A DNA stretch of 47,414 nucleotides from an uncultured Schlesneria sp. (GTDB lineage Bacteria > Planctomycetota > Planctomycetia > Planctomycetales > Planctomycetaceae). Positions 18,301 through 27,464 of this stretch are shown here, in pieces. The notes under the pieces are model-generated. The model saw only the letters and a program-made list of their open reading frames with translations, did no database searches and was not told where the DNA came from. Location of the stretch: positions 1 through 47,414 of the forward strand of contig CAIOKO010000251.1 of the NCBI GenBank assembly GCA_903858935.1. Direction: 5' to 3'. A program made the position numbers and the translations under genes. How positions within the stretch are numbered: the first letter of the stretch is position 1; each line of letters begins with the position of its first letter.

Positions 18301-21300
18301 ACGAAACATCGGCGATGAATATCGCTATATCATCGATCGTAAATATGCGACCAAATTTCCTGGCAACACGCTTGAACGACCGTCTCTACTGTTAAACCCG
18401 TGGGCTGTCCGCACGACAGAAACCGGAGAACAGCAGGCGGCAGGAGGGGATGACTTTAGAGCGGCAGGTGCAGCTCCGATGAGCAGCTCATTGCGGAGCG
18501 ACGCGGCGATGCTCGAATCACGAACCCCAGGCGCCACGAATCTGGCGAATCTGGACTTTCTTGCACAGTCGTCGGTCGTTTTAACGAACTTGATTCCGGA
18601 CGACGCGGGTGTCGTCAAAATCGGCAAGGATGAGATCGGTCCGCATCAGCACATTCATGTTGTGGCGGTCGATCCTGTCAGTACGACGTATCGCAGCGTT
18701 TCATTGCCGGAACTCAAAACGGAGTTCCTGGACCTGCGGCTATTGAGTGGTGGACTTGATCCGAAAGGCCATTTCACTCAACAAAAACAGATCAGCATCG
18801 TTCCTGCCGGCCAGACTTTTACGCTGCATGACATCACGACGTCGAAGTTTGAAGCGTACGACAGCTTGTCGAGAGTTTACGGGCTGTATACCACGCTCAG
18901 CCAGGACCCCAAGCTGATTGAGTTCTCGTTCATCCTCAACTGGCCAAAACTGAAGCTGGAGGAAAAACGTGCATTGTATTCAAAACATGCGAGCCACGAA
19001 CTTTCGTTTTTCCTGTTCAAGAAAGACCCGGAATTCTTCCAGACGGTCATTAAACCGTACCTGGCCAATAAGAAGGATCTCACGTTTATCGATCGGTTCC
19101 TGTTGGAAGATAACCTGTCAGAGTACCTTCAACCCTGGCAGTACCAGCAACTGAATATCGTTGAGCGGATTCTGCTTGCGCAGCGATTAAAGGATGAACG
19201 ACCGCACGCATCGCGACACGTGTCTGATCTTTATGCGTTACTACCGCCAAACACCGAGAATTTCATTCGTTTGTTTGAGACGGCGGTCAAACGAAGCTCG
19301 CTGGAAACTTCAGATCCATTTGGATTCATTGCCGCTGGCGATCGACTGAGCGAGCGTGCGATATTGTCTGAGTCTCTCGTTGAGGAACAGGCGGCCAACG
19401 ACCTGGCGCCTATGAGTACAGTGTTGGGACGGGCCATGGCAGCGGGATCGGGGGGAGAACGTTCGAAACGGGAGTTATCTGTAAAGGATTCGTCGGAAAA
19501 TCAACTCGAAGCCGTCAAAAAGAACCAATTGCGACGTGGGTCGGCGCTTGCCAAGGGAAAAGACAAATTCGGTTATGCCAAAGAAGAAAGTAAGTCCGTC
19601 AAGGAGATGGATGGCGACTTCGTGGTAGAAAGCGAATCACTCTCCTTATTCGGCGCCCCCGAGGGAGTTCAGCTTCGCCAACTTTACCGGAAACTCGACC
19701 AGACGATGGAGTGGGCTGAAAACAACTATCACCATTTGACGATCGATCAGCAGCATGCGGGACTGGTGACCGTTAACGCGTTCTGGAAGGATTTTTCCCA
19801 GCATGATCCTGCCGGCCCGTTTCTCTCACGAAACCTGGCCGAAGCATCGCGGAACTTCCCTGAAATGCTGCTGGCTCTGGCCGTGCTTGATCTTCCCTTT
19901 GAAGCTCCCAAGCACGAGACCACGTTCGACGGCCCCAAGATGACGCTCACACCAGGCGGTCCACTTGTCGTGTTCCACGAAGAAATCAAGCCGTCGGCGG
20001 CTGCCGATGGCTCAACCAAAGTTCTCGTCAGCCAGAACTTCTTTCGTTACGGTGACCGCACTCGACTTGAAGCGGGAGAACAAGTTGATAAGTTTGTAAC
20101 CGAAGAATTTTTAAGGCAGGTCGTCTACGGCTGTCAGGTCGTCGTCACGAACCCGACTTCGACTCGTCAGAAGCTGAATGTTCTGCTTCAAATTCCCGTC
20201 GGTGCCATACCGGTTTTGAATAGTCGGGAAACGCAAACAATCCACATAAGTCTCGAGCCGTATCATACTCAAACCCTGGACTATCACTTCTATTTCCCCG
20301 CTGCGGGCCAGTTCGCGCAATTCCCCGTTCACGTCGCCAGAAATGAAACGCTAATTGCATCGACGGCAGCAGTCACTTTGAATGTTGTCGACAAACCGAC
20401 CAAAATCGACACGGGTTCGTGGGACTACATTTCGCAATTCGGTTCAACCGACGACGTTCTGACGTTCCTTGACAAGAACAACGTTGACTCGGTGAACCTT
20501 GAACGAATCGCATGGAGGATGCACGATCCGAAAGTGTTTGTCGCAGTCCTGGAAAAACTGTCTCAACGTCACGTCTATCACAATACGTTGTGGTCGTATG
20601 CGTTAAAGCACAATATCCCAGATCGTGCGAGAGAATACCTGATGCACTCCGAACAGATCGTTAACACCTGCGGAGGTCGACTGACCAGCACGCTGTTGAC
20701 GATCGATCCCGTAGCCAGACGGACGTTCGAACACCTGGAATATAAGCCGCTGGTCAATGCCCGTGCTCATTCATTGGGGAAGCGCCGTCAGATTCTGAAC
20801 GATCGTTTCCATCACCAATATCATCAGACATTGCATCAACTTTCCTACGAGCGAAAACTTGACGATGATGATCTTTTAACCGTGACCTACTATCTTTTGC
20901 TGCAGGATCGGATCGAAGAAGCGTTGGCAACGTTTGCCCAGGTCAACGTCGATAAGGTCTCGACGAAGATGCAGTACGAATACTGCGCAGCGTACCTCGA
21001 TTTCTTCACGGATGATCATCAAAAAGCGCGACGTATCGCCGACAAATACACCGATCATCCTGTCGATCGATGGCGAGAAACATTCGCGGCGATTGGCGCT
21101 CAACTTGATGAAGCCGAGGGGAAAGATGCCAAGCTGGTCAGTGACGAAGATCGCAACCAGCAGCAAACTCAACTGGCGGCGACGGAGCCGAACTTCGATT
21201 TCACGGTGGAAGCGAAACAGATCAAGCTCGACAGCCAGAATCTGAAGTCGGCCCGCATCAACTTTTACGAGATGGATGTCGAGCTGTTGTTCAGCCGGAA

Positions 21301-21790
21301 CCCCTTCGTCCAACGTTTCAGTGGCCAGTTCAGTTCGATCAAACCGAATCGCTCTGAAGACGTGACCCTGGATGATGGTAAAAACGCCGCCGAAGCAGGG
21401 AACGGAAAACAGTCAACGAAGCTGATTCGCCTGCCGGGTGAACTCGACAACAAGAACGTGCTCGTCGAAATTGTCGGGGCAGGGCAGACGAAGACCCAGG
21501 CCTACTATTCGCATTCCCTGTCGGTGCAGGTGATTGAGAATTACGGTCAGGTCAAAGTGACACACCAGACCACGGGCAAGCCGGTCCCCAAAGCGTACGT
21601 CAAGGTCTATGCTCAGATGGCTGACGGCAGCGTGAAATTCTACAAAGACGGCTACACCGATCTTCGCGGTCGTTTCGATTTCGCATCGCTCAACACGAAC
21701 GCACTCGACGTCGCCACGAAGTTTTCGATTCTTGTTCTGAGTGACGAATTCGGAGCGTTGGTTCGTGAGGCCAATCCACCGAAACGGTGA
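15347..21790 (+). CDS. Giant exported protein with macroglobulin-like sections
   Basis: A 2147-aa protein with a signal peptide (MRRLALIGVLAMNWMSTGFG). The ATG at 15347 has AGGAG six bases upstream; the longer frame upstream runs through a repeat and is rejected. Residues about 26-410 are helical and rich in charged residues. From about 420, beta-rich sections (AFTNKTQFAPDEPVKLDLYL; PGIYIVDFIGNGRSSR) resemble macroglobulin MG domains. A Lys/Glu/Ser-rich linker spans about 1340-1430. Another beta section follows near 1540-1690, then a helical repeat region, and a C-terminal carboxypeptidase-regulatory-like domain (TTGKPVPKAYVKVYA, about 2074). There is no CGEQ thioester motif, so it is not a classic alpha-2-macroglobulin. 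It stands alone; role unknown, perhaps an envelope or surface protein. Confidence 0.8.
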   Translation: MRRLALIGVLAMNWMSTGFGGEIDFVEDFVLAKDRAAVLKQLVPGTEEFSYYHALHYLQTEQFDKMDGLISAWVQRHGETQRVSEIRTRYALATYDKSPQKTLEFLRGRLGLNYPHQKEELNREPNLPTALDQAWISRDAYLKRANAVTTDQTNSFEDTALDWLVDTELGANQRRSLLSRLSRPDHEKLVKLVIDDLKHINSGGFGSLGIHRQLLVTQLEELAKGMPDLLNNQNFVSAYLTKLQPTADEDWRRDPNRLEAWLDRLAKFTTRLSPVHNSLKAHVLYHRLVLDRQRGNLNKERFVEYLKLPRRVGYLSKRMAESEAFRNFPCDLNANYIAATLLLPIGDDEPLVRSYLAAFLVNAPNTKEFDPYLNEVYLQQLFAEVKIVNGLGDAEQWASQLPPVQFQQLKDRVDLDFAFTNKTQFAPDEPVKLDLYLKNAGTLIVKVFEINTKAFYRSQLKEIDTDISLDGLVANVEQIHPSSEPPLRRIAKTFEFPQLEKPGIYIVDFIGNGRSSRALIRKGRLRYLVRTSPIGHAFTILNEKNEQVKDASLWLSGHEYLPGDDGAIHVPFAANTGRQPIVISQGGLSSLDFFQQEAENFNLTAGFYVDRESLLKQKTAELIVRAGLSVNGTPVSLKLLDDVKLTIVSTDLDGIASSQELPDFKLYEDRETTHEFQVPARLASLQFTLSGRAKKLSEGGRKIDLSASDSVALNGIDRTEKIEFVHLAKFGDTYVIELRGKTGETKSSRPVQLAFKHRDFRDVFHATLKTNAAGRVELGRLADIVSITAETPENTQQTWDLRGDSHTYFQTVHGKVGDPIVVPFLSRSTALPAAGAVVKPTRDELSLLEVRSDVYVADRFEHLSLKDGLVVLNKLPAGDYDLLLKSTGAPMRIRVTDGPKLAGFLLGNVRQLELPRLAPLQIESITPANDGLSIKLKNATKFTRVHVFASRYVPEYDVFKNLSRVRGTEPYVFQQTPAKSVYLTGRNIGDEYRYIIDRKYATKFPGNTLERPSLLLNPWAVRTTETGEQQAAGGDDFRAAGAAPMSSSLRSDAAMLESRTPGATNLANLDFLAQSSVVLTNLIPDDAGVVKIGKDEIGPHQHIHVVAVDPVSTTYRSVSLPELKTEFLDLRLLSGGLDPKGHFTQQKQISIVPAGQTFTLHDITTSKFEAYDSLSRVYGLYTTLSQDPKLIEFSFILNWPKLKLEEKRALYSKHASHELSFFLFKKDPEFFQTVIKPYLANKKDLTFIDRFLLEDNLSEYLQPWQYQQLNIVERILLAQRLKDERPHASRHVSDLYALLPPNTENFIRLFETAVKRSSLETSDPFGFIAAGDRLSERAILSESLVEEQAANDLAPMSTVLGRAMAAGSGGERSKRELSVKDSSENQLEAVKKNQLRRGSALAKGKDKFGYAKEESKSVKEMDGDFVVESESLSLFGAPEGVQLRQLYRKLDQTMEWAENNYHHLTIDQQHAGLVTVNAFWKDFSQHDPAGPFLSRNLAEASRNFPEMLLALAVLDLPFEAPKHETTFDGPKMTLTPGGPLVVFHEEIKPSAAADGSTKVLVSQNFFRYGDRTRLEAGEQVDKFVTEEFLRQVVYGCQVVVTNPTSTRQKLNVLLQIPVGAIPVLNSRETQTIHISLEPYHTQTLDYHFYFPAAGQFAQFPVHVARNETLIASTAAVTLNVVDKPTKIDTGSWDYISQFGSTDDVLTFLDKNNVDSVNLERIAWRMHDPKVFVAVLEKLSQRHVYHNTLWSYALKHNIPDRAREYLMHSEQIVNTCGGRLTSTLLTIDPVARRTFEHLEYKPLVNARAHSLGKRRQILNDRFHHQYHQTLHQLSYERKLDDDDLLTVTYYLLLQDRIEEALATFAQVNVDKVSTKMQYEYCAAYLDFFTDDHQKARRIADKYTDHPVDRWRETFAAIGAQLDEAEGKDAKLVSDEDRNQQQTQLAATEPNFDFTVEAKQIKLDSQNLKSARINFYEMDVELLFSRNPFVQRFSGQFSSIKPNRSEDVTLDDGKNAAEAGNGKQSTKLIRLPGELDNKNVLVEIVGAGQTKTQAYYSHSLSVQVIENYGQVKVTHQTTGKPVPKAYVKVYAQMADGSVKFYKDGYTDLRGRFDFASLNTNALDVATKFSILVLSDEFGALVREANPPKR

Positions 21791-21995
21791 TATTCAACAA
21801 ATGACGGTGGCTCAAAGATTACGCATAACGACTGCCCCGTAGTGGTGGTTAACGGAACTTTGTACCAGCGCACGCCTTCAATGTTTCGTGCAATTCGCAA
21901 CGGCAAAGGTCCGTTGTGCGAATGTCGGCGGAGGGGATTGTCGTGCCAACGTTGAGGAATTCGTGAACGCATGGCAAACGTCGACGCAAATTACA

Positions 21996-22051
21996 GCCAA
22001 TCATCCAGCTTCGAGGGTTGATTAATCTCCGCTCGAAGCTGGATGATTGGC
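21996..22051. repeat. Perfect 20-bp stem-loop
   Basis: The arms GCCAATCATCCAGCTTCGAG (21996-22015) and CTCGAAGCTGGATGATTGGC (22032-22051) are exact reverse complements around a 16-base loop that itself contains GATTAATC. No T-run follows, and it lies 206 bases past the giant gene, so it is not a typical terminator. A perfect long stem such as this is usually a mobile or dispersed palindromic repeat. Confidence 0.75.
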
Positions 22052-22301
22052 GCGTGGCTAACCCGCTCTTTGTCGACTCCATGTTTGTTGTGTTTACTTT
22101 CATTTTGTTTCTTAACGTTTGGAATCCATAACTTGACAGGCTGAAATTAAAATTTATCATATAACTATTTAAACTTTTTTCGTTGCCTCTTAAGGTTGTA
22201 TAGTTTTTTCAGACACATTGAAGAACTTATGTTGCACATATTTTAACGCATGGAAGAAAATCCGGAACAAAACAATTTCGTCAGATGTGTCTGGAGATAT
22301 T

Positions 22302-22785
22302 GGAATTGGTGGGCCTCGAAGACTCGACCGCACCCTACGAATCTGCAATACGATTGAAACTCGTTGAAGTTGGCCAACTTGGTCAACTTCAACACCCGAG
22401 AAACACTAAAAAAAGGGAACTTTGCCAACTTGGCCAACTTTTTTTCGTGATGGTCGCCGGGATGCCAGGTTTGGAATTGGCGGGCCTCGAAGACTCGACC
22501 GCATCCTACGAATCTGCAATATGATTGAAACTCGTTGAAGTTGGCCAACTTGGTCAACTTCAATACCTGAGAAACACTACAAAACACGGAACTCGGTCAA
22601 CTTGGCCAACTTTTTTTCGTGATGGTCGCCGGGAGGCCAGGTTTGGAATTGGTGGGCCTCGAAGACTCGACCGCACCCTACGAATCTGCAATATGTTTGA
22701 AACTCGTCGAAGTTGGCCAACTTGGTTAACTTCAATACCTGAGAAACACTACAAAACAGGGAACTCGGCCAACTTGGCCAACTAT
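22302..22785. repeat. Tandem array, three 171/172-bp units with internal palindromes
   Basis: Units start at 22302, 22473 and 22645, each with GGAATTGG.GGGCCTCGAAG; the third stops near 22785. Each unit contains a 29-base near-palindrome (22364-22392, 22535-22563, 22707-22735) built on TTGAAGTTGGCCAACTTGG, which could form a 12-bp stem with a 5-base loop, and, further on, paired GGCCAACTT motifs followed in units 1 and 2 by TTTTTTT. Unit 2 is one base longer than unit 1, so any frame shifts; there is no coding sense. Copies differ by scattered base changes, meaning the array is not brand new. Confidence 0.85.
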
Positions 22786-23112
22786 TCTCTGAGGAGAACA
22801 AACGAGGAGACATTCGGTCGGATACTTGTGCGGGATCGGGAGACCCTCGCACAACGCTAATTGGCGTTTTTGCCGAACGCCGAGTTGACTTAAGGTACTG
22901 CAACATATAGATTTTTCGTGATGCGTTCAGCCGTTTCGGTTCGATGAAGTATTATTGAGTCAGATATTTTGCTTGAGCAGCCTAACTCAAAGTCATCAAA
23001 CGAACCACGTAGGCAACCGCTGAAGCGCCGGGAGTTTGAACTGGCGAACGCCATTGTTGGGCTCAATTGATGACAATGCATTCTGAAATGCTACTACGAA
23101 TGTGAGAAATCT

Positions 23113-24486
23113 ATGCTGACAATCCTGGGTCGCCGGCCATCATCCCTGAGGGGGTTCTGTGACGGAATCTCGCGTCGCGATTTTCTCACTGTCGGCGGAA
23201 TGGCTCTCGGGGGAATCGCCCTGACCGACACGCTTCGGGCGGAATCGTTGGCGAAGGCAGGGACTTCTCACAAGGCGATCATCAATATTTATCTGCCTGG
23301 TGGCCCGCCGCATCTCGATATGTGGGACCCCAAGCCGCAGGCCCCAGCCGAAATCAGAGGGGAATTTCAGGCGATCCAGACCAATGTTCCGGGGATCGAA
23401 ATCAGCGAGATGTTTCCGCGAATGGCCCAGATGATGGACAAGTTCGTCCTGGTGCGATCGCTATCTGATTCGGACGGAGCGCACGATGCCTATCAGTGCA
23501 TGACCGGTCGTCGTAAGGGTGGACGAACTCCGCCCGGCGGATGGCCGCAAGGGGGTGCGTGGGTTTCTAAGATGAAAGGCCAGGTCAATCCGGCAATTCC
23601 GGCCAATGTCGCCCTGATGTATCAGACTGGCAATCGGACTTGGGGTGAAACTGGCGACGGCGGTTTTCTGGGCGTGGCCCATTCACCGTTCAATCTGCTG
23701 GGGAGGGAAGCTCGCAGCAGTTCTGAAAACATGACTTTGCACGGAATCACTCTGGATAAGCTGCGGGACAGAACCTCGCTGAGGGCCTCATTGGATAAAT
23801 TCCAACGGACCGCAGATCAGCGGGGGCAGATGGAAAGCATGGACGTTTACGCTCAACAGGCAATGGGAATTCTAACGACATCGAAACTGGTCGACGCACT
23901 CGATTTATCAAAAGAAGATCCTCGGATTGTCGCTCGTTACGGAAAAAGTCGCGAAGATTTCCAGCGCGACGGTGCACCACCAATGATTGAGAATTTCTGT
24001 GTCGCTCGGCGACTGGTCGAAGCTGGAGCACGGTTTGTTTCACTGAACTACAGCCGCTGGGATTGGCACGGCGCAGACGGAATGAACTATCCAAAATGCC
24101 GTGAAGAGTGTCCGCTACTGGACCAAGGATTGTCGGCACTGGTGACCGACCTGCACGAACGAGGTCTTGATCGCGATGTCTCTGTTGTCGTGTGGGGTGA
24201 GTTCGGTCGAACGCCAAAGATCAATAACAACAACAGTCGAGACCACTGGCCACAAGCGAATACGGCCGTCCTGGCCGGGGGAAGCATGCAGACGGGTCAG
24301 GTTGTCGGCTCCACAAACCGGAACGGCGAGCATCCTTCGTCGCGCCCGGTCAAATTCCAGGAAATCTTCGCGACTCTTTATAAGTGTGCGGGAATCGACG
24401 TGCAAAACGTGCGAGTCTTCGACCTTGCTGGGGTACCACAGTATCTGGTTGACCCAGGCAACGAACCATTGCACGAAGTCGTCTAA
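23113..24486 (+). CDS. DUF1501 family protein (Tat signal)
   Basis: A 457-aa protein with a twin-arginine signal near the start (GISRRDFLTVGGMALGG, RR at 21-22), so it should be exported folded. After the signal, the DUF1501 features are clear: IINIYLPGGPPHLDMWDPKP, then SLSDSDGAHDAYQCMTGR, and near the end VVVWGEFGRTPKINNN and DHWPQ. DUF1501 belongs to the alkaline-phosphatase/sulfatase-like fold and is found in large numbers in planctomycetes beside DUF1549/DUF1553 cytochromes; its biochemical role is not established. The weak GTGAGAA upstream makes the start a little uncertain. It is 0.5 kb upstream of the cytochrome gene on the same strand. Confidence 0.9.
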   Translation: MLTILGRRPSSLRGFCDGISRRDFLTVGGMALGGIALTDTLRAESLAKAGTSHKAIINIYLPGGPPHLDMWDPKPQAPAEIRGEFQAIQTNVPGIEISEMFPRMAQMMDKFVLVRSLSDSDGAHDAYQCMTGRRKGGRTPPGGWPQGGAWVSKMKGQVNPAIPANVALMYQTGNRTWGETGDGGFLGVAHSPFNLLGREARSSSENMTLHGITLDKLRDRTSLRASLDKFQRTADQRGQMESMDVYAQQAMGILTTSKLVDALDLSKEDPRIVARYGKSREDFQRDGAPPMIENFCVARRLVEAGARFVSLNYSRWDWHGADGMNYPKCREECPLLDQGLSALVTDLHERGLDRDVSVVVWGEFGRTPKINNNNSRDHWPQANTAVLAGGSMQTGQVVGSTNRNGEHPSSRPVKFQEIFATLYKCAGIDVQNVRVFDLAGVPQYLVDPGNEPLHEVV

Positions 24487-25015
24487 TCTGCCGGGCACAG
24501 CCGGTTCATGCGCGTCGCACGATGGGTTTAGAATAGATAATCGTTCGCGCGTTGACCGGGGAAGAGTCAGGCTGGTCTGATGATGCGACTGGAAACGGAC
24601 TTAGCGGGATTACCCGTACGCGTTCAGAGCGGACTAGCGGTACTATCACACAGGCCGCCACGGTTTTGGAGTCTTCGACAAGGCCGTGGCTTCATGGTTC
24701 GAAAACTTGTCCGAAGAGCACGGCCTTACCGAAGACGGTAAAATCGCGGAACCCGTTATCCTACGCTCGGTTTCAAGAGTGTATCGTCCCTTGCTTGCCA
24801 AAACTCCCAACTTTAGCTCCTTTCATCAGTCCCGAGCATGGCTGTTGATTCGTGCCATCGGCTTCCAGCGGCCAATGTCCTGGCATTGTGCTTTGACCGT
24901 CGTCATGCTCATCGACATTCGTTATATTTTGATATCGAGTCATTCCACACTGCGGTTGCATTTCGCGGAGGCTAGAGGCCTCCGCTACGTTGGGCCCCCT
25001 CAGAGATCTTCACCA
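24487..25015. other. Gap between DUF1501 and the cytochrome gene
   Basis: A 529-base region with no confident gene. It includes the GCGGAGGC hairpin at 24965-24985 and open frames that have no ribosome-binding site. A longer frame for the cytochrome could begin at 24686, but it passes through the hairpin and lacks a signal peptide at its start. Confidence 0.4.
24965..24985. repeat. GCGGAGGC...GCCTCCGC hairpin
   Basis: GCGGAGGC (24965-24972) and GCCTCCGC (24978-24985) form an 8-bp GC-rich stem around TAGAG. The sequence around it (GAGGCTAGAGGCCTCCGCTACG) looks like a short dispersed planctomycete repeat. It lies 31 bases before the likely start of the cytochrome gene. Confidence 0.55.
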
Positions 25016-27451
25016 TTGTTTACTCATCGATTCTTCACTGCGTTTGCCGTTGGGTTGGTCCTGACGAGTATTTCCGTTGCTTATTCGGCACCACCTGACT
25101 TTGCTCATGATGTTGCTCCGATTATTCGCGAGCACTGTGGCAAATGTCATCTCGGGGCGAACAAGAAAGGGGGGCTGTCGCTTAATACTCGTGCGACGCT
25201 TCTTGCCGGTGGAGATGATGGCAAGGTCATTGTCCCAGGAAAGAGCGGTGAGAGTCGGTTAATCACTGCGGTGGTCTCGCGCGATCCTGATCTTCAGATG
25301 CCGCCTCAAGGGGCGAGGCTAACCGACACACAGGTTGCGAAATTAAAAGAATGGATCGACGCTGGAGCAAACTGGGATGAAGGGTTTGTTTTTCAAAAGC
25401 CCAGTTATGAACCGCCGCTGAAACCAAGACGACCAGAACTCCCTCCGATAATCGGATTACGATCACACCCGATCGATCGGTTGATTGATGCGGATCTCAC
25501 CAGGCAGCGACATCAACGACCGGCCCCTTTGGATGACGTCGCGTTTGCCCGAAGAACCGCTCTCGATCTAACGGGATTGCTTCCGTCTGTTGAATCTTTG
25601 AATTCATTCCTCGCCGATAAAGATCCTGATCGTCGAACCAGATGGATCGACCAACTGCTGGCGGACGAAACGGCTTATGCTGAACATTGGCTGACGTTCT
25701 GGAACGATTTGCTCAGAAACGACTACGGCGGGACCGGCTTTATCACTGGCGGACGAAAGCAGATCAGTAAGTGGCTATATCAGGCTTTGATCGAAAACAA
25801 GCCTTACGATCAGATGGCACGGGAATTGATTTCACCCAGTCCCGAATCAGCCGGATTCGGTGACGGGATTCGTTGGCGCGGGACAGTCAGTGCCGGCCAG
25901 ACGGTAGAGATTCAATTTGCTCAGTCTGTCGGACAGGCATTCCTGGGGATTAATCTGAAATGCGCCTCATGCCACGACAGTTTTATTGATCGCTGGAAGC
26001 TGGACGAAGCGTATGGTCTGGCTGCGATCTATGCGACCCAGCCGCAAGAGATTCATCGCTGTGATAAACCGATTGGACGCAAAGCGGTCGCGAGCTGGCT
26101 GTTTCCAGAACTGGGCCAGGTCGTCGCAACAGATCCACAGCCGGAACGGCTGAAACAGCTCGCGTCATTGATGACTCATCCGGAGAACGGACGATTTACT
26201 CGTACGATCGTCAATCGGTTGTGGCAGCGCATGATGGGGCGAGGAATCGTGCATCCGGTTGATGCAATGCAGTCAGAACCATGGAACGCAGACTTGCTCG
26301 ATTACCTCGCAGTCGACTTTGCCGAAAACCGGTATGACTTGAAACAGACGTTGAAATTGATTGCGACCTCGGCAGCGTATCAGTCGCAATCCGAAATCAT
26401 TGATCCTCAGGCAGATCAGCAGAACTATACGTATGGTGGTCCGCGAGCGAAGCGCATGACCGCCGAACAATTTGTGGATGCAGTCTGGCAGATCACTGGT
26501 TCAGCTCCAAAGTCGTTTGACGCGCCGTTTGCCCGCGGCAAAGCGGACGGATTATCTCCCGAATTGAGTAAATTATCAGGCCTATGGGTCTGGTCGTCCG
26601 CTGACGCCTCTTTGGCAATTCCCAAAGCGGGGGAAGCGATCTCCATTCGCAAGAAATTCAATTTGCCAGCAGTACCGACAAGGGCAGGAGGCGTATTCAC
26701 CTGCGACAATTCGTGCGAGTGTTACGTAAATGGAAAGAAAGTTTTTAGTTCAACAAACTGGGAGCAGATCGAGGGAGTTTCCCTTGAATCCTCACTTCGA
26801 GCTGGGAATAACGAAGTTCTGATTTTGGGAAAGAATGGCGGTAGCGATCCGAACCCCGCAGCGATTTTTTGCGAAATCTTTGTCCGTCTGCCAGACGGGA
26901 CATCGCAAACGATTGCGTCAGACGCGACATGGGAATGGACCTCGACGTTGCCCGGTCCAAACGGCAAGTTTTCGAATGAACCGAAGGATTGGGCCAATGC
27001 AGTACCCGCCGCAAATCAAGGCGTTTGGGGAAGCCGAACCGGCGGCGAACTTTTGGTACAATTGACTCATGTGGCGTTGAAACCGCAGCGAATGGTTCGT
27101 GCGTCTTTGTTAAAGGCGGACTTTCTGCAGAAGATGCTGGGGCGTCCCAACCGGGATCAGATTGTAACGACTCGCCCGAATGAACTAAGTACTCTGGAAG
27201 CGATTGATCTCAATAACGCTCAACCGCTGGCGGACAGCTTGTCTGCAGGTTCGAAAATCTGGTTGCAGAAATTCGCTTCACAACCGGACAAACTTGTCGA
27301 CAATATCTACCTGGCACTGCTGTCGAGATCACCGTCTGCCGAAGAACGAGCGTTATCGGTCGAGGCTCTCGGCACTTCATATGATGAGCAAAGTGTTCAG
27401 GATCTCATGTGGGCTGTCTTGATGCAGCCTGAGTTTCAACTCGTGCGATGA
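25016..27451 (+). CDS. PSCyt1/DUF1549/DUF1553 planctomycete cytochrome c protein
   Basis: An 811-aa exported protein by the TTG start at 25016, which begins just before a signal peptide (FFTAFAVGLVLTSISVAYSA); the start is uncertain. Domains in order: PSCyt1 with a haem-binding CGKCH near residue 41, DUF1549 (PSCyt2) with a second CASCH near 316, and DUF1553 (PSD1) with GRFTRTIVNRLWQRMMGRG and QTLKLIATSAAYQSQ. A jelly-roll-like insert with Trp and Cys (GLWVWSSADASLAI; VFTCDNSCECYVNGKK) sits inside the PSD1 part. These proteins are typical partners of DUF1501 and are thought to take part in surface redox or polysaccharide use; this is inferred from genomic context in the phylum. DUF1501 follows after 13 bases. 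Confidence 0.85.
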   Translation: MFTHRFFTAFAVGLVLTSISVAYSAPPDFAHDVAPIIREHCGKCHLGANKKGGLSLNTRATLLAGGDDGKVIVPGKSGESRLITAVVSRDPDLQMPPQGARLTDTQVAKLKEWIDAGANWDEGFVFQKPSYEPPLKPRRPELPPIIGLRSHPIDRLIDADLTRQRHQRPAPLDDVAFARRTALDLTGLLPSVESLNSFLADKDPDRRTRWIDQLLADETAYAEHWLTFWNDLLRNDYGGTGFITGGRKQISKWLYQALIENKPYDQMARELISPSPESAGFGDGIRWRGTVSAGQTVEIQFAQSVGQAFLGINLKCASCHDSFIDRWKLDEAYGLAAIYATQPQEIHRCDKPIGRKAVASWLFPELGQVVATDPQPERLKQLASLMTHPENGRFTRTIVNRLWQRMMGRGIVHPVDAMQSEPWNADLLDYLAVDFAENRYDLKQTLKLIATSAAYQSQSEIIDPQADQQNYTYGGPRAKRMTAEQFVDAVWQITGSAPKSFDAPFARGKADGLSPELSKLSGLWVWSSADASLAIPKAGEAISIRKKFNLPAVPTRAGGVFTCDNSCECYVNGKKVFSSTNWEQIEGVSLESSLRAGNNEVLILGKNGGSDPNPAAIFCEIFVRLPDGTSQTIASDATWEWTSTLPGPNGKFSNEPKDWANAVPAANQGVWGSRTGGELLVQLTHVALKPQRMVRASLLKADFLQKMLGRPNRDQIVTTRPNELSTLEAIDLNNAQPLADSLSAGSKIWLQKFASQPDKLVDNIYLALLSRSPSAEERALSVEALGTSYDEQSVQDLMWAVLMQPEFQLVR

Positions 27452-27464
27452 CATTATTAAATGG

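Larger units (their letters stand above)
21791..23112. other. 1.3-kb gene-free repeat block
   Basis: The longest gene-free stretch in the window. It holds a perfect 20-bp stem (21996-22051), an AT-rich section (about 22130-22260) and a three-copy tandem array (22302-22785). Reading frames across the array change phase between copies, so they are not genes. No promoter for the DUF1501 gene at 23113 could be fixed. Confidence 0.5.

Noticed and set aside
20130-20150. YGC in the giant protein as a thioester motif
   Set aside because: It reads VYGCQVVV, not GCGEQ; the residues needed for a thioester are absent.
22243-22587. 114-codon minus-strand frame with repeated peptide
   Set aside because: The peptide repeat only mirrors the DNA tandem array; the next unit is one base longer and breaks the frame.
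22302-22785. CRISPR array
   Set aside because: Units are about 171 bases, only three copies, with no short conserved repeat separated by unique spacers and no cas genes.
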